64,000 bases of DNA, from assembly GCF_016406305.1 (NCBI RefSeq), contig NZ_CP066369.1, positions 762,501 through 826,500 on the forward strand, in the 5' to 3' direction. The notes beneath the pieces are model-generated. The model ran no database searches and had not been told where the DNA came from. It worked only from the letters and a program-made list of their open reading frames with translations. Within the stretch, counting starts at the first letter, position 1. The number at the start of each line of letters is the position of its first letter. This DNA is from Shewanella putrefaciens (GTDB lineage Bacteria > Pseudomonadota > Gammaproteobacteria > Enterobacterales > Shewanellaceae). Positions 1 through 8,845 of this stretch are shown here, one piece after another. The position numbers were made by a program, and so were the translations under genes.

Positions 1-1
1 A

Positions 2-571
2 GTGCTTGCCCCGAACTTTCGCTCGCTGCGGCTATTATCACAGGCTGAAGTCGATTGTTTTATCAATGCCCAGAGCGGCTTAAATGGAATGCATTACAGC
101 CAGCCGTACCACAGTTTTCACAATGTGGTCGCCGTTCGTGCCGATTCAGGCCTTAATATTGATAGCGTGGCCGATCTTAATGGCCTAAGCGTGGCGGGGT
201 TTCAAGATGCAAAGCAATTTTTAGGGGCCGATTTTTTACATTTTGCCCAAGACAATCCCCGCTATGTGGAAGTGCCTAATCAGCTTAATCAAGTCAATAT
301 GTTACTGCGTGGTAGGGTCGACGCTATTGTGATTGAAGAAGGGATACTCTCTTGGTATTGGAATGAAATTGCCAAAAAATCCTTGCAGGAGTCACCTCAA
401 TTTACCATTTTCCCGATTTTTCCCCTTTATGATCTGCGAATTGCCTGTTTGGATCCTAAGCTTACTGAGAGTCTCAATCAGGGGATTAGCTTGATGCGGG
501 CATCGGCTGAGGATAGTGCGATCACAGAGGCGTTTTGGCGGCAACATCAAATAGCATTAGGCCAGAATTGA
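2..571 (+). CDS. Periplasmic solute-binding protein, family 3 type (5' end cut off)
   Basis: Only the last 189 codons lie in the window. The frame is open from the first bases, and the GTG at 2 is probably internal because no signal peptide is visible. The residues resemble the second half of an amino-acid-type (PBPb/SBP_bac_3) binding protein: a segment with SQPYHSFHN, then a VADLNGLSVAG block and a RVDAIVIEEG block, as in family members where the ligand cleft closes. In Shewanella such proteins often work as stand-alone sensors or next to chemoreceptors, and the next gene is a chemoreceptor, but a link is only inferred. The ligand cannot be named. Confidence 0.7.
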   Translation: MLAPNFRSLRLLSQAEVDCFINAQSGLNGMHYSQPYHSFHNVVAVRADSGLNIDSVADLNGLSVAGFQDAKQFLGADFLHFAQDNPRYVEVPNQLNQVNMLLRGRVDAIVIEEGILSWYWNEIAKKSLQESPQFTIFPIFPLYDLRIACLDPKLTESLNQGISLMRASAEDSAITEAFWRQHQIALGQN

Positions 572-741
572 GCCGCTTTATAGCTAAGATGAACACTTGT
601 GGAATAAGTGCTTAACGATATTTCAAGTTTTAATTTATTAATATCAAAGATGCTGAAATAACGCTTTTAAACCATTTTTAAAATCACTTTTTTAAAAACT
701 CTGATGTACTCATAACAAACTAAAATCTAATTGGAGTGAAC

Positions 742-2679
742 ATGTTTAATTTTAATAAGTTAACAATAAAGGCCGTGGTCGCAGTCGGTATGGCTGGCGC
801 ACTCTTCTTGTCTATGTTGTTTTCAACGCTGATTTATATTAGCCAATTTTCCAACATGTTTTATCACTCGACCGAAACCAGCTTATTACCCGCCCAGCTC
901 GGTAAGGCGACAGCGGAAATTAATACGGAGCTCACTCAGTATTTGACTATGTCGGAGGACTTGGCCCGCAACACTTTTATGCGCCAATGGCAAAGTAGTG
1001 GTGAAAGTGAGGCGACCCGTGGCGATATTATCAATTATTTAAAAAGCTTTATGAATCAAGAGGGCGTGATAGCCGCATTTTGGATTTCGGTCCCTACGGG
1101 TATCTACTACACCAACGAGGGGGTGCTCAAAACCCTTTCGCGCCAGAATGATCGTGACCGTTGGTTTTACGATTATTTGAGTCGTAATCCCGACCGTGAA
1201 CCTTCACTCGATACCGATGACAGCCTAGGTAAATTAACTGTCTTTATTAATGTCTCGGTTCGGGACTCCAGCGGCAATATTATGGCGGTCGCAGGTATTG
1301 GAGTCGATGCCACTAAGATATCTGACATAGTGAATCAGGCGAATATGGGGCAATCGGGCTATATGTTTATGCTCGATGCCGAAGGTAAGTTTGCCGCCCA
1401 TAAGAACAAGTCCTTACTCGACCAAAACATGGCAACTATGGCCGATTATCGGCCCATACAGGCAATGCTGGATACCCGCCAGGGTGGGAAAATTGCATCG
1501 ACTGAGTTTCAGGGGGAAGCGATTTATCTGGGCATAGCGACCCTAACGGCAATGAATTGGACCTTAGTCGGCGTGATGCCTAAAGCGGAGATCAGTAGCC
1601 AAATTAATGATGTGATTAGCCTATCTGTGGGGATTAGTATAGTTATTGCCTTGTTATTTATCGGTTTATCCTTCTTGCTGGCGGGCAATGTCAGTAAAAA
1701 TATTTTGGCGGTAAGCGAGAGTTTACTCGCTATGTCCAAGGATGGCGGGAATTTAAATCGCCGCCTAGATGACAGTTATGACAATGAAGTGGGCCAATTA
1801 GCCAAGGGATTTAATGCCATTATGGGGAAAATTGGCACCTTAGTGCAGGAGATTAAACACGGTGAGCAGGCCATTAATCAAAGTGTTGGTTTACTGAGTA
1901 GTTTCTCCCAGCAAACGGTCGAGCACGCCAGTTCCCAACGCGCCCAAACCGAGCAGGTCGCCACAGCGATCAATGAAATGGGGCAAACGATTGCCGAGGT
2001 TTCATCGGTTGCCCATCGCATCGCCACAGATACCGAATCCGCCTTGAAAGATGTGTACTCCACCAGTGAGGTGATGATCAATCTGGCGGGCACTATGGAG
2101 TCATTATCTACCTCGATGAATCATACCCAAACGAAAGTGCAGGACTTAGCCGCCCAGGCCGAAACCATTAATTCAGTGGTCGAGGTGATTAGCAGCATTT
2201 CTGAGCAAACCAATCTGTTGGCATTAAATGCAGCAATAGAAGCTGCTAGAGCTGGCGAAATGGGCCGCGGTTTTGCCGTTGTGGCGGACGAAGTGAGAAC
2301 CTTGGCGAGCCGCACTCAATCCTCGACATTAGAAATCCGTGGGCAAATTGAGCAGTTGCAGCACGCGGTTGGCTTTACACGGCAAAATATCGCAGAAGCG
2401 GCCAAGCAAAGCACCGCTTTGGCCCATGATGCGATAACCGCCACAGAGTCATTAAAATTAGTGAAAGACAAGTTTGACGATATTAATCGGGGCAATCATC
2501 AAGTGGCCGCCGCAACGGAGGAGCAAGCCAGTGTGGTCGACCATATTAACGAATCCGCCCATGTGATTGCCGACACTGCCGAAAATATTAATGACAGTGC
2601 GCTTAAATGTTTCGAGGAGATAAATCATCTCCACGGGCAGGCAGAGCGGATGTCGAAATTAGTGAAGCAGTTTGAATAA
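742..2679 (+). CDS. Methyl-accepting chemotaxis protein with dCache-type sensor domain
   Basis: This is a membrane chemoreceptor that passes ligand binding to CheA/CheW. An N-terminal membrane segment lies near residues 10-32. A periplasmic Cache-like domain follows, with an FWISVPTG...YYTNEG region and RDRWFYDYL. The second membrane segment is near residues 285-312, then HAMP and a long coiled coil. The signalling hairpin near residues 485-525 carries [19 protein letters not shown] and [16 protein letters not shown] chose ATG 742 because GGAG at 733-736 lies 5 nt before it; the in-frame GTG at 736 overlaps that Shine-Dalgarno. No C-terminal NWETF-type methylesterase tether is visible. The ligand is unknown; Cache receptors often bind small organic acids or amino acids. 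Confidence 0.93.
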   Translation: MFNFNKLTIKAVVAVGMAGALFLSMLFSTLIYISQFSNMFYHSTETSLLPAQLGKATAEINTELTQYLTMSEDLARNTFMRQWQSSGESEATRGDIINYLKSFMNQEGVIAAFWISVPTGIYYTNEGVLKTLSRQNDRDRWFYDYLSRNPDREPSLDTDDSLGKLTVFINVSVRDSSGNIMAVAGIGVDATKISDIVNQANMGQSGYMFMLDAEGKFAAHKNKSLLDQNMATMADYRPIQAMLDTRQGGKIASTEFQGEAIYLGIATLTAMNWTLVGVMPKAEISSQINDVISLSVGISIVIALLFIGLSFLLAGNVSKNILAVSESLLAMSKDGGNLNRRLDDSYDNEVGQLAKGFNAIMGKIGTLVQEIKHGEQAINQSVGLLSSFSQQTVEHASSQRAQTEQVATAINEMGQTIAEVSSVAHRIATDTESALKDVYSTSEVMINLAGTMESLSTSMNHTQTKVQDLAAQAETINSVVEVISSISEQTNLLALNAAIEAARAGEMGRGFAVVADEVRTLASRTQSSTLEIRGQIEQLQHAVGFTRQNIAEAAKQSTALAHDAITATESLKLVKDKFDDINRGNHQVAAATEEQASVVDHINESAHVIADTAENINDSALKCFEEINHLHGQAERMSKLVKQFE

Positions 2680-2846
2680 TTCATCAAGGCCAAGGCGTGA
2701 TGCTGTTTAATCTAAGTAAAGGCTCTATGTTTGAAGTTAATTTCGAAATATGAGCCAAAATAATTAAGCCGTTAATGAGGTTTTTAGCGGCTTAAGTTTC
2801 ACTCTTAGCTTAAAACCATAAGAAAATTAATAAAAGGAAATGATTA

Positions 2847-3953
2847 ATGATTTTGAGATTAATCCTGTGTTTAATTAGTTTTTCTGTGTGGGCGGATGAA
2901 GAGCCTAGCAAGCCTAACTTGTTGATAGATGAGATACCTAGCAAGATTAACTTGTTAGCATGGGAGGGGTATGTTTCTCAAGTAGATGTGGAGAACATCA
3001 ATACTCTGTTGAAAAATCAGGGATATAACTATCAGGTTGAACTTTATCCGCAGAATGCAGAAAACGCTGAGCAAGTTTATTACCTGTTCCGTTTGCGTGA
3101 AGTCGATATTGGCTTTATAACTCTGTCTTTTTTTAACGGTCATGGGTTGAATTTCTTCAAGCTGCTACAGCCGAACAATATTGATTCTCCGAGACTGACG
3201 CATTACCAAAATTTAGTTAAACGTTTTGTTGAGGCTCCCGATGGCATACTAAATGAACAAAGGTACTATGTCCCTTTTGGTCTTGGGATCTATGGTTTTT
3301 ACTTAAACAGAACTCATTATCCGGATTTGATTTCACCCACCTCAGTTTCAGATCTTTTTACTGAGAGCTATCGAGGCTTGTTTAGTCTTTGCATTTCCCA
3401 ACCTATTTACAACTTAGCGGTAGTTTTAAAATCTTTGAAATATCCACCATCAATTTTAGAAGACATGATAAAGAATGGTGAAAGGTCAGAATTTATAAAA
3501 TTAATGAATAAAGATAGTGTTATATCCAATAAGCTTCAAAGCCTTTACCGCCAAGCGGGTGAGTTTTGGTATGAGTCACCTAATTTACGACAACAAAAAA
3601 TCGCAATTGTTAGTAGCTGGGGGCCCGAGATAGGGATATCTAGAAAAGCTGGCATACAATGGGAAAAGATTAATTTTATTGAGGGCGATATGGCTTGGTT
3701 GGATACCTTAGCGATTTCGGGTTCAATTAAAGGGAGAAAGCTTGAAGCGTCTGAGATTGTTATTAATTATTTTATTTCGAGTGATTATCAAAATAAATTG
3801 CTTAATGACTTAAATATTTATCCTGTGATTTACGATGAAGAACATAACTTGGATACAGTGATGTTGCCATCTTCATCATTATTGATTAATAACATGGTTG
3901 ATTCTTTATCAACCCACGCACTAGCTGAACTTAATGAGCATAAAACTAATTAA
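2847..3953 (+). CDS. PotD-like extracellular solute-binding protein
   Basis: This 368-residue secreted protein has a short signal peptide (LILCLISFSVWADEE, cleavage near residue 17). The mature start, INLLAWEGYVS, matches the first strand of spermidine/putrescine (PotD/PotF) binding proteins, and a YYVPFGLGIYGFYLN segment corresponds to the family hinge. No permease or ATPase gene is adjacent, so it may be a sensory binding protein and not part of a transporter. AAGGA at 2834-2838 precedes ATG 2847. The gene is visibly more AT-rich than its neighbours. It lies about 170 bp after a chemoreceptor gene in the same direction; a shared sensing role is possible but unproven. Polyamine binding is a family-based guess. 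Confidence 0.75.
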   Translation: MILRLILCLISFSVWADEEPSKPNLLIDEIPSKINLLAWEGYVSQVDVENINTLLKNQGYNYQVELYPQNAENAEQVYYLFRLREVDIGFITLSFFNGHGLNFFKLLQPNNIDSPRLTHYQNLVKRFVEAPDGILNEQRYYVPFGLGIYGFYLNRTHYPDLISPTSVSDLFTESYRGLFSLCISQPIYNLAVVLKSLKYPPSILEDMIKNGERSEFIKLMNKDSVISNKLQSLYRQAGEFWYESPNLRQQKIAIVSSWGPEIGISRKAGIQWEKINFIEGDMAWLDTLAISGSIKGRKLEASEIVINYFISSDYQNKLLNDLNIYPVIYDEEHNLDTVMLPSSSLLINNMVDSLSTHALAELNEHKTN

Positions 3954-4328
3954 CCAAAGCATAGTTTGAGGTTAACTGTTACGCCATTTTAGCTTGAGTG
4001 TCTATTTTAACTTTCAAACTCAAGCGCTAGTGGTTGGCGAGCCCTGTTTCACCTGCTTTGATGCAACACAAGTGATTGTCGCGAGCATGAATTAAGAAAT
4101 TAATTTAGTTCATAATTTTAAAGTTAATATTGTGGTTTTTACCCCTCTAAAAATGGGAATCATGGGGTTACTGAACTAGAATTGCTTGTGTATCACGACA
4201 GGCTCAGCATGGTGATGGCTGATACTTTTGATGATATAGGTCAGTTCGTGTGTTTATCGTGAGTGATATGAGCGCAACTTGACCGCGGTTCCTCCCCTAA
4301 GCGCTAAAAACGACACAGGTTCTAGGCC
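3954..4328. other. AT-rich intergenic region with one inverted repeat
   Basis: No credible ORF is seen. An inverted repeat (GCTTGAGT at about 3992 and ACTCAAGC at about 4018) could form a hairpin with a long loop, but there is no T-run after it. The same hairpin arms recur upstream of the glycine riboswitch near 60.9 kb. A promoter for the downstream ATPase must lie here, but I could not identify one. Confidence 0.4.
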
Positions 4329-7154
4329 ATGAACTTGAAAAATGCGGTGAATAAACCTCCCAAATCCACTTCTCAATCTGCTGCCCAATCTAAGCGCGCG
4401 TCCGCATCCCAGGAGGCAAATGTGCCGCGCACTGTCACCGCTCCCTGGCAACAGATGCCAGCTAATCTATTTTTACAATTGAATACGGGTGAACAGGGGC
4501 TTTCGACGGCGCAGGCGACTGAGTATTTAAGTTTAGAGGGGGCGAATAGCTTACAGGAAGCGGCTGGCACTAATGTCGTTAAGCTTGCTGCCGCACAGTT
4601 TAAAAGTGTCATTATTTGGGTGTTACTGGGCGCCGCGGGAATTTCGGCAGTCTTGGGAGACACGATCGATTTTGTGGTCATAGTCGCTATTGTGATGCTC
4701 AATGGGATTATCGGGTTTTATCAGGAATTTAAAGCCGAAAAAGCCATTGCGGCACTTAAAAACATGACCGCACCACAGGCGAAAGTAAAGCGCGATAATC
4801 GGGTGATTATTGTACCAGCAGCCAATATAGTGGTCGGTGATATCCTTGTGTTGGAGACCGGCGATCTGGTTGCCGCCGATGCGCGCTTATTGCAGTCAGC
4901 CTCCCTCAAAATGACTGAAGCCGCCTTAACCGGCGAATCAGAACCTGTTGATAAACAAGCCCATAAACTGTTATCCGCCAATACTCCGCTCTGTGACCGT
5001 GATAATATGGTGTTTGCGGGGACCTGCGCCGCCGCAGGCACTGCCACAGCGCTGGTGGTTGCCACGGCCATGAACACTGAGCTTGGGAAGATTGCGCGTC
5101 TGATCACCGACGCCAGCCACAGTGAAAGCACGCCTTTACAACAAAAACTGAATGCCTTTGGGCGCATATTGGTGTGGTTTTCGCTGGCGATAGTGATGCT
5201 GTTGTTTATGTTGGGTTGGTGGCGTGGTAGTGCGCCACTCGAGCTGGTGATGTCTGCCGTCAGCCTTGCCGTTGCCGCCGTTCCCGAAGGGTTGCCCGCT
5301 ATAGTGACGGTTGCGTTGGCGATGGGAGTGATGCGCATGTCCCGGCGCAATGCACTGATCCGTAAATTGCCAGCGGTAGAAACCTTAGGTTCCACTTCGG
5401 TTATCTGTACCGATAAAACCGGCACATTAACTGTGGGCGAAATGACGGTGCGTGCTTTATATGTTGGCGAACAAGCTTTTACTGTCACAGGTGAAGGTTA
5501 TGCTCCCCATGGGGATATTTTATTTAACAATCAGACTGTGAATAGGCCAGATTTTACTGGTTTACAAGAACTTGCAATGCTTTTAATCGGCTGTAATAAC
5601 GCGCATTTGGTGGAGGATAATGGCCAATGGCGAGTGATCGGTAATCCCACCGAAGGCGCATTACTGGCGGTGGCACACAAAGTCTTTCGCGGACAAGCGG
5701 GCAGTGAATTAACACATTTTGCGCAGCGATTCCCTATAGAGTATGAAATTCCCTTTGATTCAGATCGTAAGCGAAGCTGCGTTATTCGTAGGCTCGAAGA
5801 TGGCACTCTGCGTGCGATGATCAATGGTGCGCCGGATATGTTGCTGCAGATCTGCAATCGGGTTTATACCGCCAATGGCGAGCAGCCACTCACAGAGGCC
5901 GACCGGGCACGGATCCATCAACAAAATACCCTCTTGGGACAGCAGGCACTAAGGGTGCTGGGCTCTGCCTATCTCGACCTTGGGCAAACCTTACCCACAG
6001 ATCTCAGCCCTGCGGCTATAGAACAGAATTTGGTCTTTGTCGGTTTGAGTGGCATGGTCGATCCCCCTCGCGCAGAGGCTAAAGCCGCAGTGGCTAAGTG
6101 TGTTGCCGCGGGGATCCGAGCCGTTATGGTCACTGGCGATCACCCGCAAACGGCGCTGGCTATCGCCCGGGATCTTGGCATTGCCAAAGAGACGGACACT
6201 GTGGTGACTGGGGCTGAATTAGATAACATCAGTGAAGCAGAATTAGTACAACGTGCGTCAACTATCGCCGTTTATGCCCGGGTGACTGCCGCGCACAAGT
6301 TGCGCATAGTCCATGCGTGGAAAGCCAATGGTGCTGTAGTGGCAATGACGGGGGATGGTGTTAACGACGCGCCTGCCATTGAAGGTGCCGATATCGGTAT
6401 TGCTATGGGGCGCTCCGGTACCGAAGTGACCAAGCAAGCAGCCGATATGATCATCATCGACGATAATTTTGCCACCATAGTTGCGGCAGTTGAGGAAGGG
6501 CGCGGAATTTTCGCCAATATCCGTAAAACCCTGCAATATTTGTTGGCGGGGAATACCAGTGAGCTCCTATTGATGACACTGTGTGTCTTTATCGGCTTAC
6601 CCGTGCCGCTCTTACCGATACATTTACTTTGGATTAACCTCGTTACCGACGGATTTCCCGCGCTCTGCCTAGCCACAGATGCCATTGATCCCGATGTGAT
6701 GCAGCAACGCCCGCGCACCCGTGATGAACCCATTGCTGCGAATCATTTTTTGGGCACTATGTTTCTGACTGGGCTACTTACCGCGGGAGTCGTTTTTGCC
6801 ATTTATTTTTATAGCTTGCAAACCGGGAGTGTAGAGCTTGCGCGTACCAACGCCTTTACAACCTTAGTGTTTGCCGAACTACTGCGCGCCTTTGGTGCCC
6901 GCAGCGAAACTAAGGCGCTATGGCGGATCCCCCTACGGACAAATCTCTCTTTGGTCGTTGCGGTATGTTTAATCATTGGGTTACAAGTATGGGCCCATCA
7001 GAATGCCACTCTGGGTTTATTTTTAAAAATCACATTTTTATCGTTAGAGGAATGCCTGCTATTGCTAATGTTCAGCGCCATCCCCTTGTTGGTATTGGAA
7101 TGGGTAAAATTAAGGCAAAAGCACGCACAAAAAACTGCCGCCATCACAGGCTAA
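4329..7154 (+). CDS. P2-type cation-transporting ATPase (Ca2+-ATPase-like)
   Basis: This 941-residue P-type ATPase has the full set of family motifs: TGESEPV in the actuator domain, the phosphorylation site DKTGTLT with Asp near residue 362, KRSCVIRR in the nucleotide domain, and TGDGVNDAPAI near residue 676. The PEGLPA motif in membrane helix 4 and NLVTDGFPAL in helix 6 match the type IIA (SERCA/PMR1-like) class, which exports Ca2+ or Mn2+ in exchange for protons. About ten membrane helices are present. The first 40 residues are polar and Ser/Ala-rich, and the Shine-Dalgarno before ATG 4329 is poor. Translation could instead start further in, for example at the Met of MPANLFLQL (residue 43). 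The ion specificity is inferred from motifs only. Confidence 0.92.
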   Translation: MNLKNAVNKPPKSTSQSAAQSKRASASQEANVPRTVTAPWQQMPANLFLQLNTGEQGLSTAQATEYLSLEGANSLQEAAGTNVVKLAAAQFKSVIIWVLLGAAGISAVLGDTIDFVVIVAIVMLNGIIGFYQEFKAEKAIAALKNMTAPQAKVKRDNRVIIVPAANIVVGDILVLETGDLVAADARLLQSASLKMTEAALTGESEPVDKQAHKLLSANTPLCDRDNMVFAGTCAAAGTATALVVATAMNTELGKIARLITDASHSESTPLQQKLNAFGRILVWFSLAIVMLLFMLGWWRGSAPLELVMSAVSLAVAAVPEGLPAIVTVALAMGVMRMSRRNALIRKLPAVETLGSTSVICTDKTGTLTVGEMTVRALYVGEQAFTVTGEGYAPHGDILFNNQTVNRPDFTGLQELAMLLIGCNNAHLVEDNGQWRVIGNPTEGALLAVAHKVFRGQAGSELTHFAQRFPIEYEIPFDSDRKRSCVIRRLEDGTLRAMINGAPDMLLQICNRVYTANGEQPLTEADRARIHQQNTLLGQQALRVLGSAYLDLGQTLPTDLSPAAIEQNLVFVGLSGMVDPPRAEAKAAVAKCVAAGIRAVMVTGDHPQTALAIARDLGIAKETDTVVTGAELDNISEAELVQRASTIAVYARVTAAHKLRIVHAWKANGAVVAMTGDGVNDAPAIEGADIGIAMGRSGTEVTKQAADMIIIDDNFATIVAAVEEGRGIFANIRKTLQYLLAGNTSELLLMTLCVFIGLPVPLLPIHLLWINLVTDGFPALCLATDAIDPDVMQQRPRTRDEPIAANHFLGTMFLTGLLTAGVVFAIYFYSLQTGSVELARTNAFTTLVFAELLRAFGARSETKALWRIPLRTNLSLVVAVCLIIGLQVWAHQNATLGLFLKITFLSLEECLLLLMFSAIPLLVLEWVKLRQKHAQKTAAITG

Positions 7155-7202
7155 ATCAGTGGGGCATACAAAAGTAATAGTGGGTTTTGGTTACGTCGTA
7201 TT

Positions 7203-7226
7203 AGGCATAAAATTTATGCCTTTTTG
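7203..7226 (+). terminator. Rho-independent terminator after the P-type ATPase
   Basis: AGGCATAAA at 7203-7211 pairs with TTTATGCCT at 7213-7221, and the T-run continues to 7225. It sits about 50 bp past the ATPase stop codon. Confidence 0.7.
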
Positions 7227-7634
7227 ATTATTATGAAAGATTTAGGATGATCAGATTACTCACTCTGATAAGCATGAAAATCATCGATTATCAGTTGCTT
7301 AGGGGAGATTGTATATCCCAGAGATTCAAGTGTCGATGATTCGCTATTTTTTAAAAAGCACGAAGCTACTAATCAAAGTATTTAATCTCGCTATTGTGGC
7401 AAGGGAGATCCAAGAGGGGAATGACTGTTGATCCCCTCTGCTCGGGTATGGGGAATCCCACTCAGCTGTGCTTGGCTGGTAAATTTCTACACGGATATTT
7501 GCAAATCTTTACCTATTTACGACACTTCCTTCGTCTACTGCCGTGAGCTAACTCTATATACTGTCGAGACAATTTTCGTACTCTTGCAAGATCAATGCTT
7601 GCTGTTTTTAGTATCGATGGACACGACAATACCC
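7227..7634. other. Intergenic region upstream of the macA-like gene
   Basis: No convincing gene is present. The reading frame of macA stays open back to 7428, but the extra residues do not look like a protein N-terminus. An inverted repeat, AGAGGGGA at 7413-7420 and TCCCCTCT at 7432-7439 with an 11-nt loop, could be an operator or a weak terminator. No regulator gene is adjacent. Confidence 0.4.
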
Positions 7635-8843
7635 ATGAAAAAATCCTCAAAGCGTAAACTGCTGCTCGCATTGAGCGGCCTTATCCTCCTCTGTTGTGGT
7701 GCATTTTTCCTCTGGTATACGCCCGAGCCTGCACCTGTCTATGTGACTGAGCCCGTACACCGTGGTGATATTGAAAACTCAGTGTTAGCCAATGGCATGT
7801 TACAGGCGTCCAAGTTGGTGAATGTGGGTGCTCAGGTGTCGGGGCAGATCCAAAGTTTGCCACTGGCATTGGGGGATGAGGTGAAGAAAGGCGATTTGAT
7901 CGCTCAAATTGATAGCCTTGCCCAACAGAATAATTTAAAAGAAGCGCTCGCCTCCTTGAAGAGCATTAATGCCCAGTATCGTGCCAAACAGGCGCAGATC
8001 CATCAGGCTGAGCTTGAATTTATTCGTCAGCAAGAAATGCTTGCCGACAGGGCGAGCTCCCGTGCCGACTATGAGGCTGCCGAAGCGAATTTAACTGTCT
8101 ATCGAGCCGAGCTTGAGCAATTAGAGGCGCAAAAACAACAGGCTGAAATTAATGTCGACAGTGCCAGAATCGACTTGGGCTATACCAAGATCACCGCACC
8201 TATGGATGGCACTGTCGTCTACTCCGCAGTCGAAGTGGGCCAAACCGTTAACGCCAACCAAACGACACCGACCATAGTCGAAATGGCGCAGCTCGATACT
8301 ATGACGGTCAAAGCGCAGATTTCAGAGGCGGATGTTGTCAATGTTCAGCCCGGACAGGCGGTGTATTTCACCATTCTAGGGAAACCTAACCATCCCTACC
8401 GTGGCATTTTAAGGGCGATAGAACCCGGTCCGACCTCAATGGATGGCGATGATAGTAATATGAGTTCGAGCGACTCGGATGCTATTTACTACCATGGTCT
8501 GTTCGATGTGGAAAACCCCGATAGAACATTGCGTATCGGTATGACGGCGCAGATCTCTATCGTATTAGCTAAGGCCGATAATGCGTTGCTGGTGCCCTCA
8601 CAGGTCCTTCGTATTAAGCCAAACGCGCAAGCGCTTAACAAGTCTAACGCCGGCAGCGGCCCACAGTATCAAGTGCCTGTGCTAGTGGATAATCGCGTGG
8701 AATATGTGGATGTGACGGTTGGGATCAACAATAAAATCAATGCCGAAATTATCACTGGCTTAAAAGAGGGCGATCTTGTCGTTATCGGCATGCCATCTAC
8801 TGGTAGCAGCCAAACCCGCCGCCCACCTAGCGTGAGGTTTTAA
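7635..8843 (+). CDS. macA: MacA-like periplasmic adaptor (membrane fusion protein)
   Basis: This is the adaptor of a MacAB-TolC-type exporter. It has a basic N-terminus (KKSSKRK), one membrane helix (LLLALSGLILLCCGAFFLW), a split lipoyl domain (VGAQVSGQIQSLPLALGD and ITAPMDGTVVYSAVEVGQ) around a helical hairpin at roughly residues 90-175, and a beta-barrel ending in QTRRPPSVRF. I start at ATG 7635 (MKKSSKRK); an in-frame ATG at 7617 (MDTTIP) is equally possible because neither has a strong Shine-Dalgarno. The stop codon is 2 nt before the macB-like start, so the two are translationally linked. The substrate is unknown: macrolides, peptides and other compounds are exported by relatives. Confidence 0.9.
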   Translation: MKKSSKRKLLLALSGLILLCCGAFFLWYTPEPAPVYVTEPVHRGDIENSVLANGMLQASKLVNVGAQVSGQIQSLPLALGDEVKKGDLIAQIDSLAQQNNLKEALASLKSINAQYRAKQAQIHQAELEFIRQQEMLADRASSRADYEAAEANLTVYRAELEQLEAQKQQAEINVDSARIDLGYTKITAPMDGTVVYSAVEVGQTVNANQTTPTIVEMAQLDTMTVKAQISEADVVNVQPGQAVYFTILGKPNHPYRGILRAIEPGPTSMDGDDSNMSSSDSDAIYYHGLFDVENPDRTLRIGMTAQISIVLAKADNALLVPSQVLRIKPNAQALNKSNAGSGPQYQVPVLVDNRVEYVDVTVGINNKINAEIITGLKEGDLVVIGMPSTGSSQTRRPPSVRF

Positions 8844-8845
8844 CA

